22,377 nt of DNA from the NCBI GenBank assembly GCA_902497035.1, contig CABVDL010000039.1:1-22377 (forward strand), given 5' to 3'. The first letter of the stretch is position 1; every line of letters starts with the position of its first letter. The notes under the pieces were generated by a model. It was given only the letters and a program-made list of their open reading frames with translations, did no database searches and was not told the DNA's origin. Origin of the DNA: an uncultured Prevotella sp. GTDB taxonomy: Bacteria; Bacteroidota; Bacteroidia; Bacteroidales; Bacteroidaceae. The position numbers were made by a program, and so were the translations under genes. Below, one piece after another: positions 1 to 7,605 of the stretch.

Positions 1-647
1 ATGACCTCAGCCGACGAGACGGCCTGGTCGTCAACCTCAATGCCGTGTTCGTCGCCCCACTGGTTGCCCTCCTGGCGTATGCCGTCGCTGACCACGACGA
101 GGCGGTTGTAGCCCAGACCGCGGATGACGGGCTTGGAGATGCCGCTGCCCGTCGTAATCTGTGCGATGCCGGGCTGGTGGCTCAGGGCGTCGATGATGTT
201 GCTTGAGGCCGTGCCGCGCAGCAGGTCGGCGGTGACCACGCTGAAAGGGATGGGCGCGTCCTGCCGCCGGGCCTTGCCGGTCAGGCCGGTCACCACCACC
301 TCGTTGAGCATGGCGTTCGACTCCTGCATGACGAAGTCGGCCTTCGCGGTCTGCGTGAGGTCTATCTTGCGCAGAATGGTCTTGTGGCCGAGATAGCTCA
401 CCTGCAGTGTCACCGTGCGCCGGGGCAGTGACGTAATGGTGTAGTTGCCGTCGGCGTCGGTCGTCGTGGAGACTGACAGCTCGGGGATGGTGATGACAAC
501 GCCCACTAACGGACTGTTGTCAATCTTGTCGGTGACGTGGCCCCTCAAGTCACTCGTAGGACTGTCAAGGCTGGGTGCGGCCATGGCCACACCGCTTGCT
601 GTCAGGCATACCAATGCGCCTAACAACAAGAATATATATTTTCTCAT
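1..647 (-). CDS. TonB-dependent outer-membrane receptor, N-terminal part (truncated by window edge)
   Basis: The reading frame starts at the ATG read leftward from 647 and stays open to the window edge, giving 215 residues. The N terminus is a signal peptide (MRKYIFLLLGALVCLTASG, cleavage likely near the AMA-AP site at about residue 24). Residues about 32-105 look like the carboxypeptidase-regulatory-like domain common in Bacteroidota receptors (DGNYTITSLP, VSYLGHKT). The plug domain begins around 115 (NEVVVTG) and contains KPVIRGLGYNRLVVVSDGI followed by GDEHGIEVDD. The family imports metal chelates, heme, cobalamin or glycans through the outer membrane using TonB energy. The RGLGYNR...DEHGIEVD stretch resembles plugs of metal or heme receptors such as ZnuD-type proteins, so a metal substrate is plausible but inferred. 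It lies 41 bp after the His/Cys-rich gene on the same strand and is probably cotranscribed with it. Confidence 0.9.
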   Translation of the reverse strand, partial: MRKYIFLLLGALVCLTASGVAMAAPSLDSPTSDLRGHVTDKIDNSPLVGVVITIPELSVSTTTDADGNYTITSLPRRTVTLQVSYLGHKTILRKIDLTQTAKADFVMQESNAMLNEVVVTGLTGKARRQDAPIPFSVVTADLLRGTASSNIIDALSHQPGIAQITTGSGISKPVIRGLGYNRLVVVSDGIRQEGNQWGDEHGIEVDDQAVSSAEV

Positions 648-688
648 AGATAATTTGTTGTTGTAAGATAATAATAAGGTGTAAATGT

Positions 689-1081
689 CTACAGCGCATG
701 AGGTGCCGTAGAGGCTATGCTGTATCTTACAACTGGTGGCGCGCGGCCGGGCTTGTGCAGCTGTGGACGGACGGCAATCCGACTGCTGTAGCGCGGGACG
801 AAAGCGTACTGCGCGCTACAGGGCGACTGGACGGCCACAGCCGCCGGGGTGAGATAAGGGAGTGTGAGGAAGCTGCACAGCACGCAACTGTAGGCGTGCT
901 GCGGATTGGCCGAGAGATGGCCGTTGTGGTGAACGTGATGGACGCAGTCATAGCACGACGTGTCCTGCACGGTCACGGGTGATTCGTGGCGGTGCAGCGA
1001 CGCCAGCAACAGCATTGGCACGAAGACGGCCAGCAGCAGACGTGCGGACAGACGGCGCTTGTGCGACAGCAGGTTGTTCAC
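689..1081 (-). CDS. Small His/Cys-rich secreted or membrane-anchored protein
   Basis: This is a 130-residue protein of unrecognised family. The chosen start is GTG at 1081, because it keeps a full signal-like N terminus: basic residues (HKRRLSAR) and then a hydrophobic stretch at residues 13-29. The first ATG (residue 23) would cut that segment. Residues 43-69 are unusually rich in potential metal ligands: C43, C46, H48, H49, H51, H52, H55, H62, C66 and C69, in the arrangement CxxC-x-HH-x-HH ... CxxC. A second weakly hydrophobic stretch (FLTLPYLTPAAVAV) follows, and the C terminus is basic and proline-containing. It begins 11 bp after the trmD stop and ends 41 bp before the TonB receptor start. 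Position and ligand content suggest metal binding or handling linked to that receptor; this is inference only. No good ribosome-binding site is visible before the GTG. Confidence 0.7.
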   Translation of the reverse strand: MNNLLSHKRRLSARLLLAVFVPMLLLASLHRHESPVTVQDTSCYDCVHHVHHNGHLSANPQHAYSCVLCSFLTLPYLTPAAVAVQSPCSAQYAFVPRYSSRIAVRPQLHKPGRAPPVVRYSIASTAPHAL

Positions 1082-1092
1082 CGGTCAGACGT

Positions 1093-1770
1093 TTATTTTT
1101 CGAGCAGGTCGGGACGCAGGCGTCTGGTGCGCTCTATGGCCTGGTCCATTTCCCATTGCTTGATTTTGCCCTCGTTGCCGCTGAGCAGGATGTCGGGCAC
1201 TTTCCAGCCCTTGTAGTCGGCCGGACGGGTGTAGATGGGCGCTGCCAGCAGATTGTCCTGGAAGCAGTCGGAGAGGGCGCTCTGGTCGTCGCTGATGACC
1301 CCCGGCACCAGTCTGACCACGGCGTCGGCAATGATGGCGGCGGCCAGCTCGCCGCCGGTAAGGACGAAGTCGCCCACGCTGATCTCGCGGGTGATGAGAT
1401 GGTCGCGCACGCGCTGGTCGATGCCCTTGTAGTGGCCGCAGAGGATGATGAGGTTCTTCTGCAGGCTCATGTCGTTGGCAATCTTCTGGTTGAACTGCTC
1501 GCCGTCGGGCGTGACATAGATGACGTCGTCGTAGTCGCGCTCAGCCTTGAGGGCACTGATGCAGCGGTCGATGGGCTCGCATTGCATCACCATGCCGGCA
1601 AAGCCGCCGTAGGGATAGTCATCGACGCGGCGCCATTTGTCGAGCGTATAGTCGCGCAGATTGTGCAGGTGTATCTCGGCCAGCCCCTTTTTCTGGGCGC
1701 GGGCGAGGATGCTCTCCTTGACAAAGCCCTCAATCATTTCGGGCAATACGGTAATGATGTCTATTCTCAT
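1093..1770 (-). CDS. trmD: tRNA (guanine-N1)-methyltransferase TrmD
   Basis: TrmD makes m1G37 next to the anticodon of tRNAs reading CNN and other codons, using S-adenosylmethionine, and prevents +1 frameshifting. The product is 225 residues, a normal length for the family. It begins MRIDIITVLPEM and has the signatures YGGFAGM (54-60), CGHYKGID (111-118) and GDFVLTGGELAA (133-144). The last two form the trefoil-knot SAM pocket. The DCFQDNLLAAPIYTRP stretch near 168-183 corresponds to the region carrying the catalytic aspartate in other TrmDs. The start codon overlaps the ligase stop in an ATGA (1767-1770), so the two genes are translationally coupled. In many bacteria trmD sits with rpsP, rimM and rplS; here it is paired with a ligase gene instead. 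Confidence 0.97.
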   Translation of the reverse strand: MRIDIITVLPEMIEGFVKESILARAQKKGLAEIHLHNLRDYTLDKWRRVDDYPYGGFAGMVMQCEPIDRCISALKAERDYDDVIYVTPDGEQFNQKIANDMSLQKNLIILCGHYKGIDQRVRDHLITREISVGDFVLTGGELAAAIIADAVVRLVPGVISDDQSALSDCFQDNLLAAPIYTRPADYKGWKVPDILLSGNEGKIKQWEMDQAIERTRRLRPDLLEK

Positions 1771-3770
1771 GATGCTTGTTCTCCAAATAATTCAATAAAC
1801 CGGTCCTCCGAGATGACGGGGGTGCCAAGCTGGCGTGCCTTCTGGTTTTTCCCGCTTGTGGAAGCCACATCGTTGTTGATGAGGTAGCTGGTTGATTTGC
1901 TCACCGACCCAGTCACCTTTCCGCCCTGGCTCTCAATGTACGCTTTTAGCTCGTTGCGGTTCTTGTAGTGGTGTACGTCGCCGGTGATGACGAACGTCAG
2001 TCCCTTGCATTTGTCGCCGTGAGGTGCGACGTCGGTAGCCGCAATGGTGAGGATGTCGCGCAGCCGCCGGTACACCGCGAGGTTGTCTTTGTCGTGGAAC
2101 CATCTGACGAACGACCCCGCCTTCTCAGGCCCGATGCCGGGTATCATGGCGAGCCTTTCCTCTGGCTTGGGTGTGAAGAGCGAGGCCTCCTCTTGGCCGA
2201 CGGTCAAAGCCACTAAGTCGTCAAGAGGACAGGCCGCGAGCAGCCGTTTGCACACGTCCTGGCCACAGAGCGGTATGCAGAGGGCGTAGAGCAGCCGCTG
2301 GGGTTCCACGCTGCGGGCCTTCTCCACCGACTTGGCAATGTTGGCGGCCGCTTTCTCCTTGAAACCGTCAAGGAGGGCTATCTCCGCCTCATGGTCGGGC
2401 AGGCTGAAGATGTCGGCGTAGTCGCGTATCCAGCCGAGGTTGATGAAGCGCTGCAGGGTCTGCTCAGAGATGCCGTCAACGTTGACGCCCTCCTTTGAGA
2501 CGAAGCGGGCGAACTTCTTCAGTTGCTTGGCGGGGCAGTGCGGGTTGGTGCAATGCAGGGTCCGGGTGCCGCTGGCCGGACTGGTGATCACCTCGGCAGG
2601 CGCGCCGCACACCGGGCATTTGCCGGGGATGTCGAGCTGGCCCGCGCTGTCGATGACGCGTATCACCTTGGGGATAATCTTGTTGGCCTTGATGACCTCT
2701 ATCCTGGAGCCTTTGCCGCCAATGCCAAGCCGCTCGCACTCACTGATGTTGCACAGTGAGGCCCGCTTGACAGTGGTGCCTTCCAGCTCGACGGGCCTGA
2801 ACACGGCAACGGGCGAGATGGTCGACGCGGCACAGCTCCATTCGATATGGTCCAGCTCGGTCTCCGCGCTCTCGTCGGCCCATTTGAAGGCGTAGCCCGC
2901 GCGTGTGGCGTGGTGTCCGGTCACCGACCCCGTGGCGGCGTAGTCGGTGTCGTCGTAGGTGATGACGAGTCCGTCGACAGGGTAGGGGTTCTTCTTCTCC
3001 GTCACTTTCAGCGTCCACCGCGCTATCACCTTTTCTATATTCTCTTTTGTGGGTTGCGCTATCAGCTCATGCTCCACGCAGTCCAGTCCTATTTGCCGCA
3101 GGTAGTCCATGCGGTCGCCCCACGACTTTATCGGCCCGTCGGTATGGACGAGGGTGAAGGGTATCCAGTGGATGTGGCGCTGCGCCACCTCCTGCGGGTC
3201 CTTGAGGGTGAGCGAGCCTGAGGCGAGGTTGCGCGGATTGGCATATTCCTCGTCGCTCTCAAGGTTGAAGCGCTCAAAGTCGTCATAGCTGATGACGGCC
3301 TCGCCCCTGACGACGATGTGGCCCGTAGCACTGACGCGCTGCGGAATGCCGCCGATGGCCTTGGCCAGACGGGTGATGTTGGTGCCGATGTGGCCGTCGC
3401 CACGGGTGACGACCTTGGTCAACAGGCCATTGTCGTAGGTCACGACGAGCGTCAGTCCGTCGAGCTTCCACGAGAGCCAGACAGGCCGTCCGTCGGCCCA
3501 TTTGACGAGGTCGTCCTCCTTCTTGGTCTTGGCCAGTGAGAGAGCGGGAAACTCATGGGCCTCCTTCTGGCCGGCGGTGCTGTCGGCCGATACCTTGTGG
3601 GTGGGAGAGCCGGGCAGCACTGTGCCGGTCTCTTCTTCGAGCCGGCGCAGCCGGTCGAACATCGCGTCCCACTCGTAGTCGGTCATCAGCTCGCCACGTC
3701 CGTTATAATAGGCGTCGGAAGCCCGGTTGAGCTGGTCAACGAGCTGCCGCATCAATGAGGTATTGTCCAT
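1767..3770 (-). CDS. ligA: NAD-dependent DNA ligase (LigA-like, divergent)
   Basis: Domain order is that of LigA over 667 residues. A domain-Ia-like N terminus has YY (21-22) and DYEWD (31-35). A nucleotidyltransferase core has KLDG (K102 as the AMP-accepting lysine), VTRGDG (121-126), RGE (155-157), NPRN (178-181) and AFKW (294-297). An OB fold follows, then a four-cysteine zinc finger (C385, C388, C407, C412), helix-hairpin-helix repeats and a C-terminal BRCT domain (about 588-667). The ATG at 3770 was chosen over an in-frame TTG at 3794 because the latter lies inside the promoter -7 box. Several positions depart from canonical LigA: the usual C-E-x-K-x-D-G reads LSWKLDG, the motif normally VDGVVIK reads VDGLVIT, and SLRQLD reads SLTLKD. 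I recall a similar LSWKLDG ligase subgroup in clostridia, so this may be a second ligase type and not the main replicative enzyme. Confidence 0.88.
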   Translation of the reverse strand: MDNTSLMRQLVDQLNRASDAYYNGRGELMTDYEWDAMFDRLRRLEEETGTVLPGSPTHKVSADSTAGQKEAHEFPALSLAKTKKEDDLVKWADGRPVWLSWKLDGLTLVVTYDNGLLTKVVTRGDGHIGTNITRLAKAIGGIPQRVSATGHIVVRGEAVISYDDFERFNLESDEEYANPRNLASGSLTLKDPQEVAQRHIHWIPFTLVHTDGPIKSWGDRMDYLRQIGLDCVEHELIAQPTKENIEKVIARWTLKVTEKKNPYPVDGLVITYDDTDYAATGSVTGHHATRAGYAFKWADESAETELDHIEWSCAASTISPVAVFRPVELEGTTVKRASLCNISECERLGIGGKGSRIEVIKANKIIPKVIRVIDSAGQLDIPGKCPVCGAPAEVITSPASGTRTLHCTNPHCPAKQLKKFARFVSKEGVNVDGISEQTLQRFINLGWIRDYADIFSLPDHEAEIALLDGFKEKAAANIAKSVEKARSVEPQRLLYALCIPLCGQDVCKRLLAACPLDDLVALTVGQEEASLFTPKPEERLAMIPGIGPEKAGSFVRWFHDKDNLAVYRRLRDILTIAATDVAPHGDKCKGLTFVITGDVHHYKNRNELKAYIESQGGKVTGSVSKSTSYLINNDVASTSGKNQKARQLGTPVISEDRFIELFGEQAS

Positions 3771-3791
3771 AGCCACACTTTTAATTCCTTG

Positions 3792-3799
3792 CAAAGTTA
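3792..3799 (-). promoter_or_regulatory. Putative ligA-trmD promoter (-7 box)
   Basis: The minus strand reads TAACTTTG here, matching the Bacteroidota -7 consensus TAnnTTTG, about 21 bp before the ligase ATG. No TTTG box lies at the expected 19-21 bp upstream, so only the -7 element is supported. Confidence 0.5.
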
Positions 3800-3829
3800 C
3801 GAAAGTTTGTCAAATATAGCCTTGATTTC

Positions 3830-3860
3830 TTTGCCTAATGTGGATTTTATCTTAACTTTG
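3830..3860 (+). promoter_or_regulatory. Promoter for the B3/B4-pantothenate kinase-transporter-adenosyltransferase cluster
   Basis: TTTG at 3830-3833 and TAACTTTG at 3853-3860 are separated by 19 bp, an exact match to the Bacteroidota promoter pattern TTTG-N19-TAnnTTTG. The expected transcript leader before the ATG at 3918 is only about 50 nt, too short for a cobalamin riboswitch. Confidence 0.72.
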
Positions 3861-3917
3861 TGGTAAATTCACTGGCCTGCATGAGTGACACAGGCAGCAG
3901 GAAAATCATCATTTGTC

Positions 3918-4583
3918 ATGGAAGTTATCGTATCTCAGGAAATAGAAAGCATCTGCCCCGGCTTTGTAGGGGCTTGCGTAGAGGCCCGGGTGACCAACAG
4001 CCCCTACTGTCAGCCGCTTTGGAACGAGATAGAGGCCATGGGCAACCGCTACCGCGAGACGCTGACCACAGAGACGCTGAGGGCATTGCCCGGCATTGCG
4101 GCCACACGCCGCGTATACCGGGCTTGCGGCAAGGACCCGTCGCGCTACCGTCCCGCCGCCGAGGCCCTTATCCGCCGCCAGCTCCAGGGCAAGAGGCTGT
4201 ACCAGATTGACACGCTTGTTGACCTCATCAACCTGGCGAGCATTGTCTACGGCTACAGCATCGGAGGCTTCGACGCCGACAAGTTTGCCGGTGACCGGCT
4301 GACGCTTGGCGTGGGCCGTGAGGGCGAGCCTTACGAGGGCATTGGGCGCGGCACAATCAACATTGCCGGACTGCCCGTCTACCGCGACGCGCAGGGTGGG
4401 GTGGGGACGCCGACCTCGGACAACGAGCGGACGAAGATACTGTCCGACACCACCCGTCTCGTGGTGCTCATCAACGGCTATGATGGTGACGAGGCACGTG
4501 TCCGCGCCAATGCGGAATACATCCAGGACCTGCTCCGCAAATATTGCGGCAGCGACGGCGGCTCGTACTTTATCTATCGGTAG
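3918..4583 (+). CDS. B3/B4 tRNA-binding-domain protein
   Basis: A 221-residue protein that is essentially a free-standing B3/B4 domain, the fold also found in the phenylalanyl-tRNA synthetase beta subunit. Recognisable elements are VDLINLASIVYGYSIGGFDADK (about 101-122), GEPYEGIGRGTINIAGLPVYRDA (136-158), and TPTSDNERTKI followed by a beta-rich C terminus (164-190). Free-standing B3/B4 proteins are thought to bind or edit tRNA or aminoacyl groups, but their role is poorly defined. I chose the ATG at 3918; a GTG at 3885 would add 11 residues lacking family similarity, and the ATG at 3881 is in another frame. It is the first gene after the promoter at 3830-3860 and is followed after 39 bp by the pantothenate kinase gene. 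Its functional relation to the B12-like genes downstream is unclear. Confidence 0.85.
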   Translation: MEVIVSQEIESICPGFVGACVEARVTNSPYCQPLWNEIEAMGNRYRETLTTETLRALPGIAATRRVYRACGKDPSRYRPAAEALIRRQLQGKRLYQIDTLVDLINLASIVYGYSIGGFDADKFAGDRLTLGVGREGEPYEGIGRGTINIAGLPVYRDAQGGVGTPTSDNERTKILSDTTRLVVLINGYDGDEARVRANAEYIQDLLRKYCGSDGGSYFIYR

Positions 4584-4622
4584 GAGTTTTGTCAGTTTGT
4601 AAACTTTTAATTCTCAATAACA

Positions 4623-5441
4623 GTGGTAATAGGTATTGACGTGGGCATCAGCACCACAAAGATAGTAGGCATCAATGACGAGCGTGTGGTGGTATCGCCC
4701 ATCCGCATCCGTGCCACCGACCCTGTGACCTCACTCTATGGCGGTTTCGGCAAGTACCTGTTTGACAATCAGATAAGCCTGCAGGACATTGAGCAGGTGA
4801 TGATTACGGGGGTGGGGTCGGCCTATATCGACCAGCCTATCTATGGACTGCCGACGGCCAAGGCCGAGGAGTTTATCGCCGACGGCCTCGGCGCGCGCTA
4901 TGAGACCGACCTCAGGCGGATGATAGTGGTGTCGATGGGCACCGGCACGAGCCTTGTGCAGTGTGACGGCGACGACATCCGCCATATCGGCGGCCTGGGT
5001 CTGGGCGGCGGCACGCTGATGGGTCTGAGCCGTGTCATGCTCAAGACTGACGACATGAAGCAGATCATCTCGCTGGCCATGCAGGGCGAGCTCTCCAACA
5101 TCGACCTGCAGATAGGCGACATCAGCCCCAACCCGCTGCCCGGCTTGCCCAAGACGGCCACGGCCTCGCTCTTTGGCAAGGCCCGCAGCAATGCCGGGCG
5201 TGAGGACATCGCGCGCGGCATTATCACCACCGTGCTGCAGACCATCGGCTCAAGCTGCATCCTGGCCTCGCTCAACTCGGGCATCAGAGAGTATGTGCTT
5301 ATCGGCAACCTCACGCTGTTGCCGCAGTGCAAGCAGGTGTTTCCGGGATTGGAGAAGCTCTATAAGGTGCATTTTATCATTCCGAAATACGCCGAGTTCT
5401 GTACGGCCATCGGTGCCGCATTGTGTTATAACAGGCAATAG
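4623..5441 (+). CDS. coaW: Type II pantothenate kinase
   Basis: This kinase phosphorylates pantothenate with ATP, the first step of coenzyme A synthesis. The product is 272 residues, close to the length of the staphylococcal CoaW enzyme. It has the acetate/sugar-kinase (ASKHA) fold signatures: the phosphate-1 loop GIDVGISTTK (4-13), ITGVGS (61-66) followed by the acidic pair E82/E83 where the catalytic glutamate is expected, VVSMGTGTS (102-110), and the glycine-rich GGLGLGGGTLMGL (123-135) typical of type II enzymes. Translation is placed at GTG 4623 because the phosphate loop starts immediately after it and no closer ATG exists in frame. Bacteroidota more usually rely on the type III enzyme CoaX, so a type II enzyme here is notable. 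It is separated by only 3 bp from the next gene. A related ASKHA kinase acting on another substrate cannot be excluded. Confidence 0.85.
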   Translation: MVIGIDVGISTTKIVGINDERVVVSPIRIRATDPVTSLYGGFGKYLFDNQISLQDIEQVMITGVGSAYIDQPIYGLPTAKAEEFIADGLGARYETDLRRMIVVSMGTGTSLVQCDGDDIRHIGGLGLGGGTLMGLSRVMLKTDDMKQIISLAMQGELSNIDLQIGDISPNPLPGLPKTATASLFGKARSNAGREDIARGIITTVLQTIGSSCILASLNSGIREYVLIGNLTLLPQCKQVFPGLEKLYKVHFIIPKYAEFCTAIGAALCYNRQ

Positions 5442-5444
5442 GCT

Positions 5445-6536
5445 ATGAGAAGGCAATCAGGATTATGGGCCATGCTCATTTTACTGGCACTCCTTGCCGG
5501 CACCTGCAAGCGTAATGGAACAACGACGCAGCATGCAAACGACCGTTTCGCCAAGTATGCCAGACTCATACAGTGTGTTGACAGTCAGGGCCAGCAGGTA
5601 TTCTCCATCATGGATCCCTGGCAGCAGGGACACGTGCTGCAGCGGCTGTCGCCGCGTGAGCCTTTCCGTCGCGTGGTCGTGTTTACGACCTCGCATTGCC
5701 AGTTGCTCGAATACCTGGGTCTGGCCGATCGCATAGTCGGTGTGTGCGACGCGCAGTACATCCTTGTCAGCGACATCCGGCACCGTCTGGCCTTGCCTGA
5801 CGGCGCAAAGGGCAGGATTGCCGACTGCGGCAACTCGATGAATCCCGACCTGGAGCGTATAGTCGCGCTCAAGCCCGATGCCATTATCCTCAGTCCCTAT
5901 GAGGGCATGAGCCTTGGACGGCTTGCGAGGCTCGGCATACCCGTCATCCTTGCGGCAGACTATATGGAGACCTCGGCCTTGGGACGGGCCGAGTGGATGC
6001 GCTATTACGGCAGGCTGCTGGGGGCCGGCCGGCGTGCCGACTCGCTGTTTCATGTGGTCGATTCCACTTATCAGCAGCTTAGGACGTATGCGGCTACGCT
6101 GCCTGCGGGCCGCAGCATCCTCACCGAGCGGAAGACCGGCGCCACCTGGTACACGCCGGGCGGAAAGAGCAGCATTGGCGTGCTGATAAAGGATGCCAAC
6201 GGCCGCTATGCCTTTGCCGCCGATACCCACAGCGGCAGTCTGCCCCTCTCGGTGGAGCAGATTATCGCAAAGGCCGGACAAAGCGACGTGTGGGCGTTTA
6301 AAATCAACGGCGCGCGGATGATGACCAAGGCCGACCTGCTCGGCGAGTACCACGGCTATGAGGCTTTGAAGGCTTTCCGCACGGGTGAGATTTATGAGTG
6401 CAACTGCTCGCAGGTACCCTATTTCGAGGAGGTGAGCTGGCGACCCGACTATCTCTTGCGGGAGCTCATCCAGTTGCTCCATCCGGGGACTGACCTCGGC
6501 GGACTGCGGTACTATAAAAAGTTGGGGGCGAGATGA
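5445..6536 (+). CDS. ABC transporter substrate-binding lipoprotein, probable corrinoid (BtuF-like) type
   Basis: This 363-residue protein has a hydrophobic signal and a lipobox-like end (LLAGT-C21), so it is probably lipid-anchored; the threonine just before the cysteine is atypical. The body is a periplasmic-binding-protein class III fold of the BtuF/FepB type: VVVFTTSHCQLLEYLGLADRIVGVCDA at the start of lobe 1, then NPDLERIVALKPDAIIL, the connecting helix, and lobe 2 with TWYTPGGKSSIGVLIKDANGRYAF and a conserved WRPDYLLREL end. The family captures ferric siderophores, heme or cobalamin and delivers them to a FecCD permease, which is exactly the next gene (ATGA overlap at 6533-6536). The corrinoid assignment rests on the adenosyltransferase gene just downstream and is inferred. 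Confidence 0.85.
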   Translation: MRRQSGLWAMLILLALLAGTCKRNGTTTQHANDRFAKYARLIQCVDSQGQQVFSIMDPWQQGHVLQRLSPREPFRRVVVFTTSHCQLLEYLGLADRIVGVCDAQYILVSDIRHRLALPDGAKGRIADCGNSMNPDLERIVALKPDAIILSPYEGMSLGRLARLGIPVILAADYMETSALGRAEWMRYYGRLLGAGRRADSLFHVVDSTYQQLRTYAATLPAGRSILTERKTGATWYTPGGKSSIGVLIKDANGRYAFAADTHSGSLPLSVEQIIAKAGQSDVWAFKINGARMMTKADLLGEYHGYEALKAFRTGEIYECNCSQVPYFEEVSWRPDYLLRELIQLLHPGTDLGGLRYYKKLGAR

Positions 6537-7585
6537 CGATACGACAGAACGGCGGCCTGGGGGCCGGAACCAATGCGGGAGGCACCCATGGCAGGGCATT
6601 GCGTCTTGTCCTGCTCGTGCAGTTCATCCTGTTGCTGTTTTGTCTGAGCCTGGCGCTTGGCAGTGTAGACATTCCTTTCCGGCATGTTGTTGACATCCTG
6701 CTTGGCCGAGAGGTAAACAATGCCAGTTGGCGGTTTATTGTGCTTGAGACCCGTCTGCCCCAGGCCGTTACGGCACTGCTGGCCGGTGGCGCGCTGGCGG
6801 TGAGCGGCCTGTTGCTGCAGACGGCCTTCCGCAATCCGCTGGCTGCTCCTGATATTTTCGGCATCACAAGCGGGGCAAGTCTTGCCGTGGCCCTGCTCAT
6901 GCTGGCTCCTGGATTGGCGGCGGCCGGCACGCTGGGCTATCTGTCATCGGTGGGGGCGGCCTTCGTGGGCGCTGTGGCGGTAACTGCGCTCATCTGGCTG
7001 TGCAGCAGACTGGTACGCAATTCGGTGGTGCTGATTATCATCGGCATAATGACAGGTTATCTCTGCTCAAGCGCCATCACGCTGCTCAACTTCATGGCTA
7101 CCGAGGAGGGCGTGCGGAGCTTCGTGGTGTGGGGCATGGGCGACTTCAGCAATGTGTCGCTTGCCGCCATGCCGGTGTTTGCCACGCTGACGGTGGCGGG
7201 TACATCGGGTACGCTGCTGCTGGCGAAGCCGCTCAACGCCCTGCTGCTCGGGCCGCAGTATGCCGGGAGCCTGGGCATCAACGTCAGGCGTACGCGCAAT
7301 GTGCTGCTGCTGCTCACGGGGCTGCTCACCGCTGTGGTGACGGCATTCTGCGGTCCCATCGCGTTCATCGCCCTGGCCGTGCCTCATGTGGCGCGCCTGT
7401 GGCTGCACACATCAGACCACCGGCAGCTGTTGCCTGCCACCATCCTGTTGGGGGCGGCCGTTGCCCTGCTCTGCAATGTGCTGACCACGCTGCCGGCCGG
7501 CGGGGTGGTGCTGCCGCTCAATGCCGTCACACCGCTTATCGGCGCGCCGGTCATCATCTACGTGATACTTAGAAAACCTGCATGA
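6533..7585 (+). CDS. FecCD/BtuC-type ABC transporter permease
   Basis: A 350-residue polytopic inner-membrane protein with many hydrophobic segments, starting around residues 25-45. Signature stretches are ETRLPQAVTALLAGGALAVSG, QTAFRNPLAAPDIFGITSGA (membrane gate region), LGINVRRTR, and GPIAFIALAVPHVARLW, with a C-terminal NAVTPLIGAPVIIYVILRK. The GPIAFIALAVPHVAR segment is the expected contact with the ATPase subunit. Such permeases move cobalamin, heme or ferric siderophores together with a binding protein and an ATPase. The start codon overlaps the stop of the binding-protein gene. Unusually, no ATPase gene follows; the next gene is the adenosyltransferase, so the ATPase must be encoded elsewhere or shared. 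Confidence 0.92.
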   Translation: MTIRQNGGLGAGTNAGGTHGRALRLVLLVQFILLLFCLSLALGSVDIPFRHVVDILLGREVNNASWRFIVLETRLPQAVTALLAGGALAVSGLLLQTAFRNPLAAPDIFGITSGASLAVALLMLAPGLAAAGTLGYLSSVGAAFVGAVAVTALIWLCSRLVRNSVVLIIIGIMTGYLCSSAITLLNFMATEEGVRSFVVWGMGDFSNVSLAAMPVFATLTVAGTSGTLLLAKPLNALLLGPQYAGSLGINVRRTRNVLLLLTGLLTAVVTAFCGPIAFIALAVPHVARLWLHTSDHRQLLPATILLGAAVALLCNVLTTLPAGGVVLPLNAVTPLIGAPVIIYVILRKPA

Positions 7586-7605
7586 CTAATGATTTGACTT
7601 GAACA

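Noticed and set aside
979..1887. 302-codon open frame on the plus strand
   Set aside because: Antisense to trmD and parts of its neighbours; valine/alanine-rich shadow translation.
3771..3794. TTG start giving eight more residues on the ligase
   Set aside because: The TTG overlaps the TAACTTTG -7 box, so it would not be in the transcript.
3861..3917. Cobalamin riboswitch before the transporter cluster
   Set aside because: The leader from promoter to ATG is about 50 nt, much shorter than the riboswitch, and no B12-box-like sequence was seen there.
5481..6599. 372-codon open frame on the minus strand
   Set aside because: Antisense to the binding-protein gene, with no recognisable domain and a low-complexity, basic composition.
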